In this document: positions 23,417 through 32,064 of the stretch, one piece after another | How positions within the stretch are numbered: position 1 is the first letter of the stretch | How the letters are laid out: every line of letters starts with the position of its first letter | Program-made: the position numbers and the translations under genes | Assembly: GCF_015558675.1 (NCBI RefSeq) | Contig: NZ_JADMOL010000016.1 | Span: 42,879-85,411 of the forward strand | Direction of reading: 5' to 3' | Length of the DNA stretch: 42,533 nucleotides | DNA from: Paenibacillus sp. 1001270B_150601_E10 | GTDB taxonomy: Bacteria; Bacillota; Bacilli; Paenibacillales; Paenibacillaceae | The notes under the pieces: model-generated | The model's input: only the letters and a program-made list of their open reading frames with translations | Told to the model about the DNA's origin: nothing | Database searches by the model: none

Positions 23417-24208
23417 TTAAAAAGGAAGTTCAAACTGCACTTTCTTCCACAAGCTCTCTGTCTCTGGACCAGGATGCCAGTTCGGCGCATATGCAGTGTG
23501 CGTTTGAACGCAACGATAGAACTCACCCTCATAATATACAAGTTGCCCTGCTGTATATGTACTTAGGAGCTCCCATGTCTGAACGACTTCGAGATCTACT
23601 TCAACAGAGGTGTGATAGGAATAGGTTTCGATGGTTGTAGGCTGCCATAGAGCGGGAGCCTGCACGGGGTCCCAATTCGGTGCGTAAGCCGTATGTGCTT
23701 GAACAGCCTTATAATAATGACCGTTGTATTCAACGATGTCATTTACGTTATACGCCGCAAGCCATTCCCAAGAGCGTGCGATGACTTCGGGGCGAAGCAA
23801 CAGATTGGAGAAGGTGGCCGATGCTTTGCCATTCAACGTGGTTTCCAGCCTTAATGACAAGGTCTCTCCATAGGCAAGATCCGTGCTCGTCGTACCTTTT
23901 AGAACATAATGATCCCCTGTTTTGCTAGCTACAACTGCGTTAGTAACAGCTTGAATATCCCCCTCAAAGTCAAACTCTAGAACCCATGGTGAGATCGTAT
24001 TGTTCCTGGAAGGATCTAAATAAAGATTTTGTACCTGCAAATGAATGACCGCCTTCTCATTCAACGTCCCGATTCCCCATGCAGTCCCTTGTGCAGAAGC
24101 AAGAAGCGGTGCGTTTGGCGAGGCATGTGCCATCGGTACCATAAGCAGCGTGGCAATCATGGTGAGTACAATCATTTTAGCCGTCAATTTAAGCTTCTTT
24201 TTGTGCAT
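23417..24208 (-). CDS. Secreted protein with two CBM5/12-type repeats, no catalytic domain
   Basis: A 263-residue exported protein, start ATG at 24208 after GGGAGG. The signal peptide ends near MVPMAHA. Residues about 35-145 resemble a CBM2/CBM3-like beta sandwich (WVLEFDFEGDIQAVTNAVV and YGETLSLRL). Two CBM5/12-type repeats follow, each with W, a YxxGxxVxYxGxxY segment and a conserved THTAYAPNW-P box: WLAAYNVNDIVEYNGHYYKA and WELLSTYTAGQLVYYEGEFY. Such modules bind chitin or cellulose. No hydrolase or oxygenase domain is present, so it may serve as a surface adhesin, a scaffold or a fragment of a larger enzyme. It stands alone. The first domain's family is uncertain. Confidence 0.82.
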   Translation of the reverse strand: MHKKKLKLTAKMIVLTMIATLLMVPMAHASPNAPLLASAQGTAWGIGTLNEKAVIHLQVQNLYLDPSRNNTISPWVLEFDFEGDIQAVTNAVVASKTGDHYVLKGTTSTDLAYGETLSLRLETTLNGKASATFSNLLLRPEVIARSWEWLAAYNVNDIVEYNGHYYKAVQAHTAYAPNWDPVQAPALWQPTTIETYSYHTSVEVDLEVVQTWELLSTYTAGQLVYYEGEFYRCVQTHTAYAPNWHPGPETESLWKKVQFELPF

Positions 24209-24387
24209 AACTCGTTCCTCCCAGAAATGGATTGGAATGACAACGCTATAACTTATGCACTCGCCATGCAATGTAGTATCACAATCGTAAGCGGTTTCAC
24301 TTTGTGCCTATTAGATGATTTCACTGAGCACTGTCTTCTGGAATTCTGCCACGTCAAGAAGCAGAAGGATAAGAAATATGCAGAACG

Positions 24388-24424
24388 AAAAAAAGGACAA
24401 TACCCACTGGATTATCGTCCTTTT
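24388..24424 (-). terminator. Terminator after the rhodanese gene
   Basis: On the minus strand AAAAGGAC pairs with GTCCTTTT, with a partly paired loop and a run of Ts following. It lies about 85 bases beyond the sulfurtransferase stop. Confidence 0.6.
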
Positions 24425-24507
24425 CATATTTGTATCTTTACGGATGTAATGGTTCTCTCGTAAACAAAATCCTCATTTGAATAAAGAGCGATAGAAATAA
24501 AGCTTGT

Positions 24508-25419
24508 TTATTCCTCTCCCGTCGCCACCGGATTCTCCTCATAGCTTACCCAGTCGCTCCAGCTGCCAGCATACAGCTTCGCATGGGAATAGCCCGCCTG
24601 CCATAGCGACAGCACGTTTGGACACGCCGTTACACCTGAGCCGCAGTAGACAATGATCTCCTTGGCGTCACCAATAAGAGCATCCCACTCTGGCTTTAGT
24701 TCATTGGGAGCTTTCCATTGTCCCGCTTCATTCAAGCTCTTCATCCAGAAGCGATTGACCGCCCCGGGTATATGCCCTGCCTTCGGATCGATAGGCTCCA
24801 TCTCGCCTAAGTAGCGAGGCAGCTCCCGCGAATCGATTAGACGAACCCCTGGCTCCTTCAGCTTCTTTTTAACGTCATCCATCGTCAGCACGATCTCGCT
24901 TCTTACCTTGACTGGATAGACAAGCTCTTCCTTGCTCGTCTGGCTCCCTGCATGCTCACGGTTCGCAGCCATGTTCTCTTGTTGCTTATCGCCTTCCTCA
25001 ATCGGATAGCCCGCCTGCTTCCATGCAGGGTAGCCTCCATCAAGCAATACTACCTCTCCCTCATGACCGACCCATTGCAGGAGCCACCACATGCGGCTTG
25101 CCATGGAACCGCCTTGCTCATCATACAGTACAATCTTGCTGGCTGGCGTTATCCCCGCTTCGCTTAACTTCTTCGCAAAGATCTCCACATCAGGCAGAGG
25201 ATGTCGTCCGCCGTGTGTCCGAACAGGAGAAGACAAGTTCTCATTGAGATCGAAATATACCGCGCGGGGAAGATGCCCCTCGTTGTAAACCTCTTTTCCC
25301 CGTTGCGGCTCGTTCAACCAGAATCGGCAGTCGGCAATAACGACGTCTTGGGATCCTTCCTGTTGAAGCAGATGTGCTAATGCATCTCCTGAAATGATCC
25401 ATGATGGCTGTGTTGGCAT
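24508..25419 (-). CDS. Tandem-rhodanese sulfurtransferase
   Basis: A 303-residue enzyme with two rhodanese domains. The N-terminal domain (about 5-140) has EGHLPRAVYFDLNENLS and Asp100 where the catalytic cysteine would be, so it is inactive as usual. The C-terminal domain (about 175-300) has Cys259 in the active loop CGSGVTA, as in SseA-type 3-mercaptopyruvate or thiosulfate sulfurtransferases. It moves sulfane sulfur to cyanide, thiols or other acceptors in the cytoplasm. No sulfur or cysteine gene is beside it, so the donor is not known. Confidence 0.93.
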   Translation of the reverse strand: MPTQPSWIISGDALAHLLQQEGSQDVVIADCRFWLNEPQRGKEVYNEGHLPRAVYFDLNENLSSPVRTHGGRHPLPDVEIFAKKLSEAGITPASKIVLYDEQGGSMASRMWWLLQWVGHEGEVVLLDGGYPAWKQAGYPIEEGDKQQENMAANREHAGSQTSKEELVYPVKVRSEIVLTMDDVKKKLKEPGVRLIDSRELPRYLGEMEPIDPKAGHIPGAVNRFWMKSLNEAGQWKAPNELKPEWDALIGDAKEIIVYCGSGVTACPNVLSLWQAGYSHAKLYAGSWSDWVSYEENPVATGEE

Positions 25420-25447
25420 ACGTGTACTCCCCTTCCAATAATCTTTT

Positions 25448-25475
25448 TTGTTACGAATAAAATGATAGGTAACAA
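25448..25475. repeat. Inverted repeat TTGTTAC-N14-GTAACAA
   Basis: Perfect seven-base arms 21 bases centre to centre, in the divergent region between the rhodanese and GNAT genes, close to the rhodanese start. The spacing of two helical turns suits a dimeric regulator. No matching family is recognised. Confidence 0.4.
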
Positions 25476-25568
25476 TGAATATAGCTGTATTTTAATAAAT
25501 ATCATAGCTTAATAGATCAATCTTGTTCTATTCTATTAACGATTCGATTAGGAAAGGAGGCACCTAAC

Positions 25569-26093
25569 ATGGATGTGATGGAGAGACCAGTTCAATCCCT
25601 TATCCCTCTTAAGCTCCGCCCCATGACTGAACACGATGCAGAGGCCATTGCTGGCTGGCGCTACGAGCCTCCCTATGACTTTTATAACCTTCCACCCTGG
25701 AACAAGCTAAAGGCTAGACGTCAATATTTTGCAGATCCTTCCTCTCGCAAAGAACAATATGTTAGCATCTGCACCTCTGATGATCGATTAATCGGCTTTG
25801 CGCAGTTTATTCCGAAGGGACAGGCTCTACGCCTTGGGCTCGGCATGAAACCTGAGATAACAGGACAGCATCTGAGCGCTGTCTTCCTTGATGCCGTTAT
25901 CCGCGAGGCTCGTCGTCGCGCTCCGTGGCAGGAGCTTGAGCTCTATGTCGTCACCTGGAACAAACGTGCCGTTAAAGCCTATCAGCGTGCAGGCTTCGTG
26001 ATCACGAATACGCTGCAGCGACGAATCGAAGGTCGTTATGAACCTGTCTACCATATGAGTTATCAGCCACAGCTTCAGCGCAACCATGGATGA
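25569..26093 (+). CDS. GNAT-family N-acetyltransferase
   Basis: A 174-residue acetyltransferase. LKLRPMTEHDAEAIAGWRY starts the domain, RLGLGMKPEITGQHLSAVFLD holds the acetyl-CoA-binding loop in a form with a variant GxGxxG region, and WNKRAVKAYQRAGFVITN is the typical C-terminal motif. The RimI/RimJ-like fold acts on an amine, but the substrate is not determinable. ATG follows AGGAGG by eight bases. The gene stands alone with its own terminator. Confidence 0.88.
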   Translation: MDVMERPVQSLIPLKLRPMTEHDAEAIAGWRYEPPYDFYNLPPWNKLKARRQYFADPSSRKEQYVSICTSDDRLIGFAQFIPKGQALRLGLGMKPEITGQHLSAVFLDAVIREARRRAPWQELELYVVTWNKRAVKAYQRAGFVITNTLQRRIEGRYEPVYHMSYQPQLQRNHG

Positions 26094-26129
26094 AGAGCGG
26101 TCCTCCATTGTGAGAGAACCGCTCTTTTC
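26094..26129 (+). terminator. Terminator after the GNAT gene
   Basis: AGAGCGGT pairs with ACCGCTCT, followed by TTTCT. The stem begins right at the stop codon of the acetyltransferase. Confidence 0.8.
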
Positions 26130-26169
26130 TGTATGAACCGAGGTGAATTTATGCAATTAAAGCTAGCAT

Positions 26170-26475
26170 TTAAGCTTCCGCATCCAACAGCTGTACGGTT
26201 GCAATCACCGCGTTTTCTTTCATCACCTCAATATGATGAAATTTCGGATCATGCTGAAGGCTTCCGCTGCCTACGAACAGGATCTTCTCCTGCCCCAGTC
26301 CATAGAAGCAATCATCTGCTAGCGCTTCCAACACTTCGTGCTTCTCTTCCTTGCTCATCGCTTCCCAATCCGACTCTTCCATTTCGAAGAACGAATAGCA
26401 ATCCGGGATTTGAATCAACGCTGCCACTAAGTCCTGCAGGATATCTTTATAAGGTCTAGTAAACGGCATCCCCAT
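26170..26475 (-). CDS. Unknown acidic protein, conserved-looking
   Basis: 101 residues, start ATG at 26475 eight bases after AGGAG. The sequence is acidic, with DILQDLVAALIQIPDCYSFFEM, then WEAMSKEEKHEVLEALADD and a beta-like EKILFVGSGSLQHDPKFHHIEVM stretch. There is no signal peptide or membrane segment. I do not recognise the family. It is convergent with the GNAT gene and divergent from motA. A good ribosome binding site and sensible composition support a real gene. Confidence 0.75.
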   Translation of the reverse strand: MGMPFTRPYKDILQDLVAALIQIPDCYSFFEMEESDWEAMSKEEKHEVLEALADDCFYGLGQEKILFVGSGSLQHDPKFHHIEVMKENAVIATVQLLDAEA

Positions 26476-26585
26476 GGTTCTCACTCCTCTGTAGCCTATC
26501 CCATTTTATTCGTATTGTAGCACAATCAGGCCCCGAATCACCAACGTTTGCTGCTGCCCACTTTGCCGCGGAACGCTTTTCCATC

Positions 26586-26613
26586 TAAAAAGAATCGCCT
26601 AATATGCCGATAT
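26586..26613 (+). promoter_or_regulatory. Sigma-D-type (motility) promoter of motAB
   Basis: TAAA at 26586-26589 is followed by 16 bases and GCCGATAT at 26606-26613, an exact match to the sigma-D -10 and one base over the usual 15-base spacing. It implies flagellar-regulon control and a leader of about 95 bases. Confidence 0.8.
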
Positions 26614-26712
26614 ATAAGAACAGAACGCGCAATTGCAGGATTGATGTCAACAGATGTCGATTCATCACGCAGGGAAGCACCATTATACTCATGGATGAGG
26701 TGGATGGAACGA

Positions 26713-27504
26713 ATGGAGAAATCAACAATTATAGGCCTAGTGCTAGGGATTGGCGCGGTCTTGCTTGGGATGGTGTTCAAGCATGCGCCACTGACCAGCT
26801 TGCTTAACCCGGCCGCCTTTATGATTATTATTGTGGGAACCATAGCTGCATTATTCATGGCTTTCCCAATGAAGGAACTTACAAAGATTCCGAAGCTGTT
26901 CAAAATGATTTTCAAGCAGCAGCAGCTCGTAGATCGCGTGCAGCTGATTCAATTATTTATGGAGTGGGCATCCATTACTCGCCGCGAAGGATTGCTGGCG
27001 CTCGAGTCCCGCATTGATGAGATCGATGATGATTTTCTACGCGGCGGTATGCGCATGATCATCGATGGCAACGACCAAGATTTTGTGCGTGATGTACTGA
27101 TGGAAGATATCCATGCCACAGAAGAACGTCACCGTGCAGGCGCTCTTATTTTTACCCAAGCCGGAACATATGCACCTACCCTCGGGGTTCTTGGTGCGGT
27201 TATCGGTCTGATCGCAGCCCTAGGCGAGATGTCGGATATGGCCATCCTCGCACAAGCGATTGCGGCAGCCTTCGTCGCAACTTTGCTCGGTATCTTCACA
27301 GGTTATGTGTTGTGGCATCCGATTGCGAATAAGCTGAAGCGTCTATCCCACAGTGAGATTCAGATTCGTCTCATGATGGTGGAAGGTCTTTTATCGATTC
27401 AATCTGGAGTATCGACTGTAGCGATCAACCAAAAGCTCGCTGTATTCCTTACACCGAAGGAACGTACTCGATTGGACGATAAGGAGGAAGCAGCGAATGA
27501 GTAA
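26713..27504 (+). CDS. motA: Flagellar stator protein MotA
   Basis: A 263-residue proton-channel stator subunit. GLVLGIGAVLLGMVFKHAPLTS starts the first helix, followed by AAFMIIIVGTIAALFMAFPM. The large cytoplasmic loop has GLLALESRI. The paired helices APTLGVLGAVIGLIAAL and AIAAAFVATLLGIFTGYVL contain the conserved prolines and glycines. I chose ATG at 26713, nine bases after AGGTGG; the longer frame has an unrelated N-terminus over the leader. Its end overlaps motB by eight bases. With MotB it drives flagellar rotation. Confidence 0.95.
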   Translation: MEKSTIIGLVLGIGAVLLGMVFKHAPLTSLLNPAAFMIIIVGTIAALFMAFPMKELTKIPKLFKMIFKQQQLVDRVQLIQLFMEWASITRREGLLALESRIDEIDDDFLRGGMRMIIDGNDQDFVRDVLMEDIHATEERHRAGALIFTQAGTYAPTLGVLGAVIGLIAALGEMSDMAILAQAIAAAFVATLLGIFTGYVLWHPIANKLKRLSHSEIQIRLMMVEGLLSIQSGVSTVAINQKLAVFLTPKERTRLDDKEEAANE

Positions 27505-28318
27505 AAAGAGGAAGGAACATCATGAGGAGCATGTGGACGAGTCCTGGCTGATTCCTTATGCCGACCTCCTGACTCTCCTGCTTGCCCTCTTCATTGTGTT
27601 GTATGCGATGTCCTCCGTTGACGCCCAGAAGTTTAAAGCCATGAGCGATGCGTTCCAGACCGTCTTCCAAACGCAAAGCAGCGGCGGAGGCTCGGGCATT
27701 CTTGAGCATCCTTCTCTTGAACCAACAAGCGGTGATGAAGCAAAGCAGGCTGAGAAGGAATTCGAGCATGATACTGCTGCTGATCAGAAGAAGGATCGCT
27801 ATGCGCTGCAAGCTGAGAAGGAGCAAGAACAGCTTGAGGAGCTTCAAGGAAAGCTTAACGAGTATATCGCGCAGAACGGCTTGTCTGATCAGCTGAACAC
27901 GAAGCTGAATCACTCCGAGCTGATGCTGACGATTAACGACAGTGCCCTGTTCGCATCAGGGAGCGCGACGCTGAAGAATGAATCCAAGAAGCTCGCCTAT
28001 ACGATTGGCGATATGATTAAGGCTTATCCCGGCTACCAGATTGTCATAAAGGGACACACCGACAATGTACCGATCAAGAATAGCGGCTTCGAATCCAACT
28101 GGGACCTAAGCTCGGCACGTGCATTGAACTTCATGAAGATCGTGTTGAAGCAGTCCGGTCTTGATCCGAAGCAGTTCCAAGCGGTCGGCATGGGTGAATA
28201 CCATCCCATTGCCTCAAATGACTCGGAGAAGGGCAAAGCCGAGAATCGCCGGGTCGAAGTGTCGATTATTCGCAAGTACACAAGCAACAAAGCCACAGAG
28301 GTGAATGCCGCTCCATAA
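27497..28318 (+). CDS. motB: Flagellar stator protein MotB
   Basis: A 273-residue stator subunit. ESWLIPYADLLTLLLALFIVLYAM is the single membrane helix with the proton-carrying Asp23. A helical linker rich in Glu, Lys and Gln follows, then an OmpA-like peptidoglycan-binding domain from about residue 145, with GHTDNVPI, NWDLSSARALNFMK and NRRVEVSIIRK. Asp23 and the plug/linker layout point to a proton motor rather than a sodium one, by family rule. It overlaps motA and shares its promoter. Confidence 0.95.
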   Translation: MSKKRKEHHEEHVDESWLIPYADLLTLLLALFIVLYAMSSVDAQKFKAMSDAFQTVFQTQSSGGGSGILEHPSLEPTSGDEAKQAEKEFEHDTAADQKKDRYALQAEKEQEQLEELQGKLNEYIAQNGLSDQLNTKLNHSELMLTINDSALFASGSATLKNESKKLAYTIGDMIKAYPGYQIVIKGHTDNVPIKNSGFESNWDLSSARALNFMKIVLKQSGLDPKQFQAVGMGEYHPIASNDSEKGKAENRRVEVSIIRKYTSNKATEVNAAP

Positions 28319-28359
28319 GGAGCGCTTCTCAGTGCATATATGCGTCCTTCATGTTTAAC

Positions 28360-28415
28360 AAAGGATCGTCCATCAAGCTGCAATTATGGCACGCTTATCG
28401 GACGATCCTTTTTTA
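28360..28415. terminator. Terminator between convergent motB and the PAS kinase
   Basis: AAAGGATCGTCC and GGACGATCCTTT form a perfect 12-base stem with a long loop, followed by a T-run on the plus strand. It ends motAB and may help terminate the convergent kinase. Confidence 0.85.
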
Positions 28416-28417
28416 TA

Positions 28418-30742
28418 TTATCGTATTTTAATAAAGCCCTTGTCCTGCTCGATCTTCTCCTTCGTGACATGAGCAGCAGGAAGAACAATCTTAACCTCAG
28501 TGCCTACGTTGACCTCACTTGAGATGCACAGACTGCCATGATGGCTGTCCACGATTCGGTGACATACCATCAGCCCGAGTCCCGTTCCATTCTCCTTATT
28601 CGTAAAGAATGGATCGCCAAGCTTCGGAAGGTTCTCCTCTGGAATTCCGATTCCTTGATCTCGAACCTTAATGCATACCTCGTCTTGATTCAAGCTCTCT
28701 ACCGTCAATTGCAGCTTGCCGCCGCTTGGCATGGCCTCAATCCCATTTTTAATCAGGTTGATAAACACCTGCTTCATCTGATTCTCTTCGCACAGAATAA
28801 GCGGAACATCCTGATACGATGTTGCCACCTGTACGTTGTGGAGATGCGCCTCACTATTCAATAAAGACACCACTTCATCGAGAATCGGACGGATATCCTT
28901 CTCTAGAAAGCGTACTGCCTGCGGCTTCGCCAATATTAGGAACTCGCTTACGATCAGATTGATACGATCAAGCTCTGACAGCATCATCGTCGTGTGCTTC
29001 GGATTCACCTTCTGCGTATGAGCCTGCAGCTGAACGAAGCCCTTGATCGTCGTCAATGGATTGCGAATCTCATGGGCGACTCCGGCAGCCAGCTGACCTA
29101 CCGTTGTAAGCTTCTCAGAGCGTCTTAGAAGCTCCTCCATGCGGTTCCGCTGGGTGATGTCACGGGTAATGCCTGCCCAGCCTATACACTGTCCATTTTC
29201 GTTATAGATCGGTGACCGGCTGACACTAACCTCAATCAGTCTGCCATCCTTCGTAACACGCACCGTTTCTTTTACGCCAAATGAAGCATCCTCCGCATAG
29301 AACGGATCCCCTTCATACTCTTCCTTCAGCGACTCTGGATATATAGGAAGCGGCTTGCCAATCAGCTCGTTATCTGTCCAGCCAAATAGCTGCTCGAACG
29401 CTTCATTGACACGCTCTACCCGTCCCTCAAGATTCGTCACATGAATCGCATCTGAGGATTGATTAATAAATGATTCGAGCTGATATTTCATCGCACGATT
29501 TTCTTCATACAAGCTTCTTAGCCGTTCTGTAGATTCGTGCAGATTCACACCAAGCATATTAATTCTTCTCGCTAACAGCCCAAGCTCATCTTTTCGGGTG
29601 ATGCTCAGGTTCGTGTTGTATTGACCGATAGCCATCATGCTGACCTTTTGTAAAATGTACTGAATCGGCCGTATGATCCAGCCTGAGAAGATATAGCTGC
29701 CAATAATGACGATTTCAAGCAGAATAAAGCCAATGCCGATGTTGTTCAGCAATTGCTCCTGCAAGGCTGCCCGCAGCGGCTCTGCATTCAGCACGATCCC
29801 TAGCACATAGTGATTATTCCCCTCGCGAAGCGGCAAAAAGCTCTTGATAACACGGTCATCATTGATGATCAGTTCTTTAAAAACAGGAACGCCCTCATAG
29901 GCGACCTTCCCTACCAGCTCAGCATCCTCTTTATATCGATAGATGTAGCTTCCATAAAGGATAGGGCGGTCTGGCACCTCAATCAACTGAATACCGGAAT
30001 CATTGGAGCTAACCAGCGAATCATCCTTGAATTGGTCCGGTTGAAAAGCCGTTATCTCCAAGACATTCGCTTGAGATTGAAGGATGCGTTCAATAATCCG
30101 CTGAGGATTGGTCATTTGGAAAGAGCTTTTGAACCTTGTGTCCTTGATGTAGGGATTAATAATATAATCGCGCTTGCCATCATAATAGTAGCCCCATTTC
30201 ATCCGGTGAGACGGATCAGAGGTAGAATATTCGATAGGGCCTGACCAAAAGTTTTTCATCTTCTGGCCAATCGGCACCCAGACCCGATTGTAATTCAACA
30301 GCTGCTCAAAGGCTGTATGCCAATAGCCCCAATCCTTGGTGGACAGTCCAATCTCTCTTGGATCCGTTGATTGTTTGATCACAATATCTGTCCCGTCTTG
30401 CGATCGTTGAAGCAGTGAGATATGAGAGATGTCAAGCTCCCCAATGATCTTGTAGAGATCGATTGGGGTCACTTCGCTTAGCTTGCTGGGGAGCTTCTCC
30501 GCAGCATAGATGGATGCCGCATATAATTGCTCGCCGAGTAGATCTCCTATGACCTGCTCCGCCCGCTGGGATTGGATCATGGAAATAGAGACCTGCTCCG
30601 AGATAATCTTTGCACGCTCCTCCATCTCACTCATTAGCCGAGTCCGCATGGAGTAATAATTAAAAATCATATGCGTAAGCAATACCACGAACATAATGCT
30701 GGATATGGATAGTGATAATTTGCCTTTGATCGAAAGTTTCAT
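28418..30742 (-). CDS. Orphan PAS-containing sensor histidine kinase
   Basis: A 774-residue kinase. TM1 spans about 8-29 and TM2 about 335-357, enclosing an extracellular sensor of about 300 residues with no family I can name. A HAMP-like region (357-410) and a PAS domain (418-530: HVTNLEGRVERVNEAFEQLFGW, ending GWAGITRDIT) follow. The H-box has His557 in GVAHEIRNPLTTIKGF, then the ATPase core with NLIKNGIEAMPSGG, DQGIGIPEEN and GTGLGLMVCHRIV. There is no response regulator beside it. Its organisation resembles the sporulation-phosphorelay kinases of Bacillota (KinA-E), but this role is an inference. Confidence 0.92.
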   Translation of the reverse strand: MKLSIKGKLSLSISSIMFVVLLTHMIFNYYSMRTRLMSEMEERAKIISEQVSISMIQSQRAEQVIGDLLGEQLYAASIYAAEKLPSKLSEVTPIDLYKIIGELDISHISLLQRSQDGTDIVIKQSTDPREIGLSTKDWGYWHTAFEQLLNYNRVWVPIGQKMKNFWSGPIEYSTSDPSHRMKWGYYYDGKRDYIINPYIKDTRFKSSFQMTNPQRIIERILQSQANVLEITAFQPDQFKDDSLVSSNDSGIQLIEVPDRPILYGSYIYRYKEDAELVGKVAYEGVPVFKELIINDDRVIKSFLPLREGNNHYVLGIVLNAEPLRAALQEQLLNNIGIGFILLEIVIIGSYIFSGWIIRPIQYILQKVSMMAIGQYNTNLSITRKDELGLLARRINMLGVNLHESTERLRSLYEENRAMKYQLESFINQSSDAIHVTNLEGRVERVNEAFEQLFGWTDNELIGKPLPIYPESLKEEYEGDPFYAEDASFGVKETVRVTKDGRLIEVSVSRSPIYNENGQCIGWAGITRDITQRNRMEELLRRSEKLTTVGQLAAGVAHEIRNPLTTIKGFVQLQAHTQKVNPKHTTMMLSELDRINLIVSEFLILAKPQAVRFLEKDIRPILDEVVSLLNSEAHLHNVQVATSYQDVPLILCEENQMKQVFINLIKNGIEAMPSGGKLQLTVESLNQDEVCIKVRDQGIGIPEENLPKLGDPFFTNKENGTGLGLMVCHRIVDSHHGSLCISSEVNVGTEVKIVLPAAHVTKEKIEQDKGFIKIR

Positions 30743-30928
30743 AATTCACCTCGCCGATATCGTCGTGGACACCAGCGCCCGTCGAACATTATCACTATGA
30801 TCATATCACAAGAGTGAGAATTTTCTAATGCATTCATTACCAGCTCATTCATTTTCTAAGGGAACAGGGCGAGATATCTTGAAATTAGGTGTCCATTCAC
30901 ATACAATGAGATCTGAGTTATTAACAAG

Positions 30929-31100
30929 TTATGCACAAAATGTGATTAGTTATGGATAAAATGTGTATAACTATGTGTACAAAAATAAAGTTATCCACAT
31001 ATTTGTACACATCATGTTAACAACGATCATTTGTTCGGAGAATAAAAGCAGCATTATTCCACAGCCCACAATGATTACATTTGCAGGAGAAAGTGGATAA
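30929..31100 (+). other. Cluster of DnaA-box-like 9-mers
   Basis: Six matches or near matches to TTATCCACA in 172 bases: TTATGCACA (30929, plus), TTATACACA (30962, minus), TTGTACACA (30974, minus), the exact TTATCCACA (30991, plus), TTGTACACA (31003, plus) and TTATCCACT (31092, minus). TGTGTACAAA at 30974-30983 and TTTGTACACA at 31002-31011 form an inverted repeat around the exact box. The region is AT-rich, in the 376-base gap between the kinase and tadA; no other feature is seen. It may be a DnaA-titrating or regulatory site. An origin is unlikely because dnaA is not here. Confidence 0.6.
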
Positions 31101-31616
<516 letters not shown>

Positions 31617-31627
31617 GACCTTAGAGA

Positions 31628-31657
31628 AGCAGTCCGTTATTCGCCGGCTGCTTTTTT
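31628..31657. terminator. Terminator after tadA
   Basis: AGCAG-CCG pairs with CGG-CTGCT around an eight-base loop, then TTTTTTATTT on the plus strand. It overlaps the stop codon of the convergent Spo0E-like gene. Confidence 0.8.
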
Positions 31658-31813
31658 ATTTGCTTGCTGCTTTAGTAAAAAATCCACAATAGCCCGATCT
31701 GTCTCTTCACTGATACGCAATACATGCGGATCTGTCAACTTGCTGCTGTTCAAAGCTATCTCATACAGCTTGTCCCGCAGCTCATCAATGCGTTGTGCGC
31801 CTTCTCTTGTCAT
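31637..31813 (-). CDS. Spo0E-like aspartyl-phosphate phosphatase family protein
   Basis: 58 residues, start ATG at 31813 after AAGGTG. The two-helix pattern of Spo0E is visible: IDELRDKLYEIAL, then DPHVLRISEETDRAIVDFLL. The classic signature S-Q-E-L-D is here S-E-E-T-D, a variant. Spo0E-like proteins remove phosphate from Spo0A and so delay sporulation. The family call is good, but activity on Spo0A cannot be shown. Confidence 0.82.
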   Translation of the reverse strand: MTREGAQRIDELRDKLYEIALNSSKLTDPHVLRISEETDRAIVDFLLKQQANKKAAGE

Positions 31814-32002
31814 ACGATCACCTTTGCATCTCAATTTGTTGAACCCATCATGCACATGCTCAAGCCTTATCTTTTATATCGGTTGTATTGGTGAAATACG
31901 TTATCCCTGTAAAGCGCTTAAATTTTTGAGACAAAATGTAAGTCTTATAAGCAAACATTGGAAATGCGTCTGCCTTATTACAAAGATAACCTAATTTGGG
32001 TG

Positions 32003-32033
32003 AAAAAAAAAGACCTGTCTTTACCGACAGGTC
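32003..32033 (-). terminator. Terminator after the DUF6612-like lipoprotein gene
   Basis: GACCTGTC and GACAGGTC form a perfect eight-base stem, followed on the minus strand by a run of nine Ts. Confidence 0.9.
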
Positions 32034-32064
32034 CTGATGTAATCATATCATCACACTTTTTTTA

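Noticed and set aside
29810..30244. 144-codon frame on the plus strand inside the PAS kinase
   Set aside because: Antisense to the kinase's sensor region; no start signals and no recognisable domain.
30929..31100. DnaA-box cluster as chromosomal or plasmid replication origin
   Set aside because: No dnaA, dnaN or rep gene is in the window, and the gene order places oriC beyond the right edge.
31905..31925. cre-like CcpA site (GTAAAGCGCTTAAA) upstream of the Spo0E-like gene
   Set aside because: The central CG is out of register with the cre consensus and other positions do not fit.
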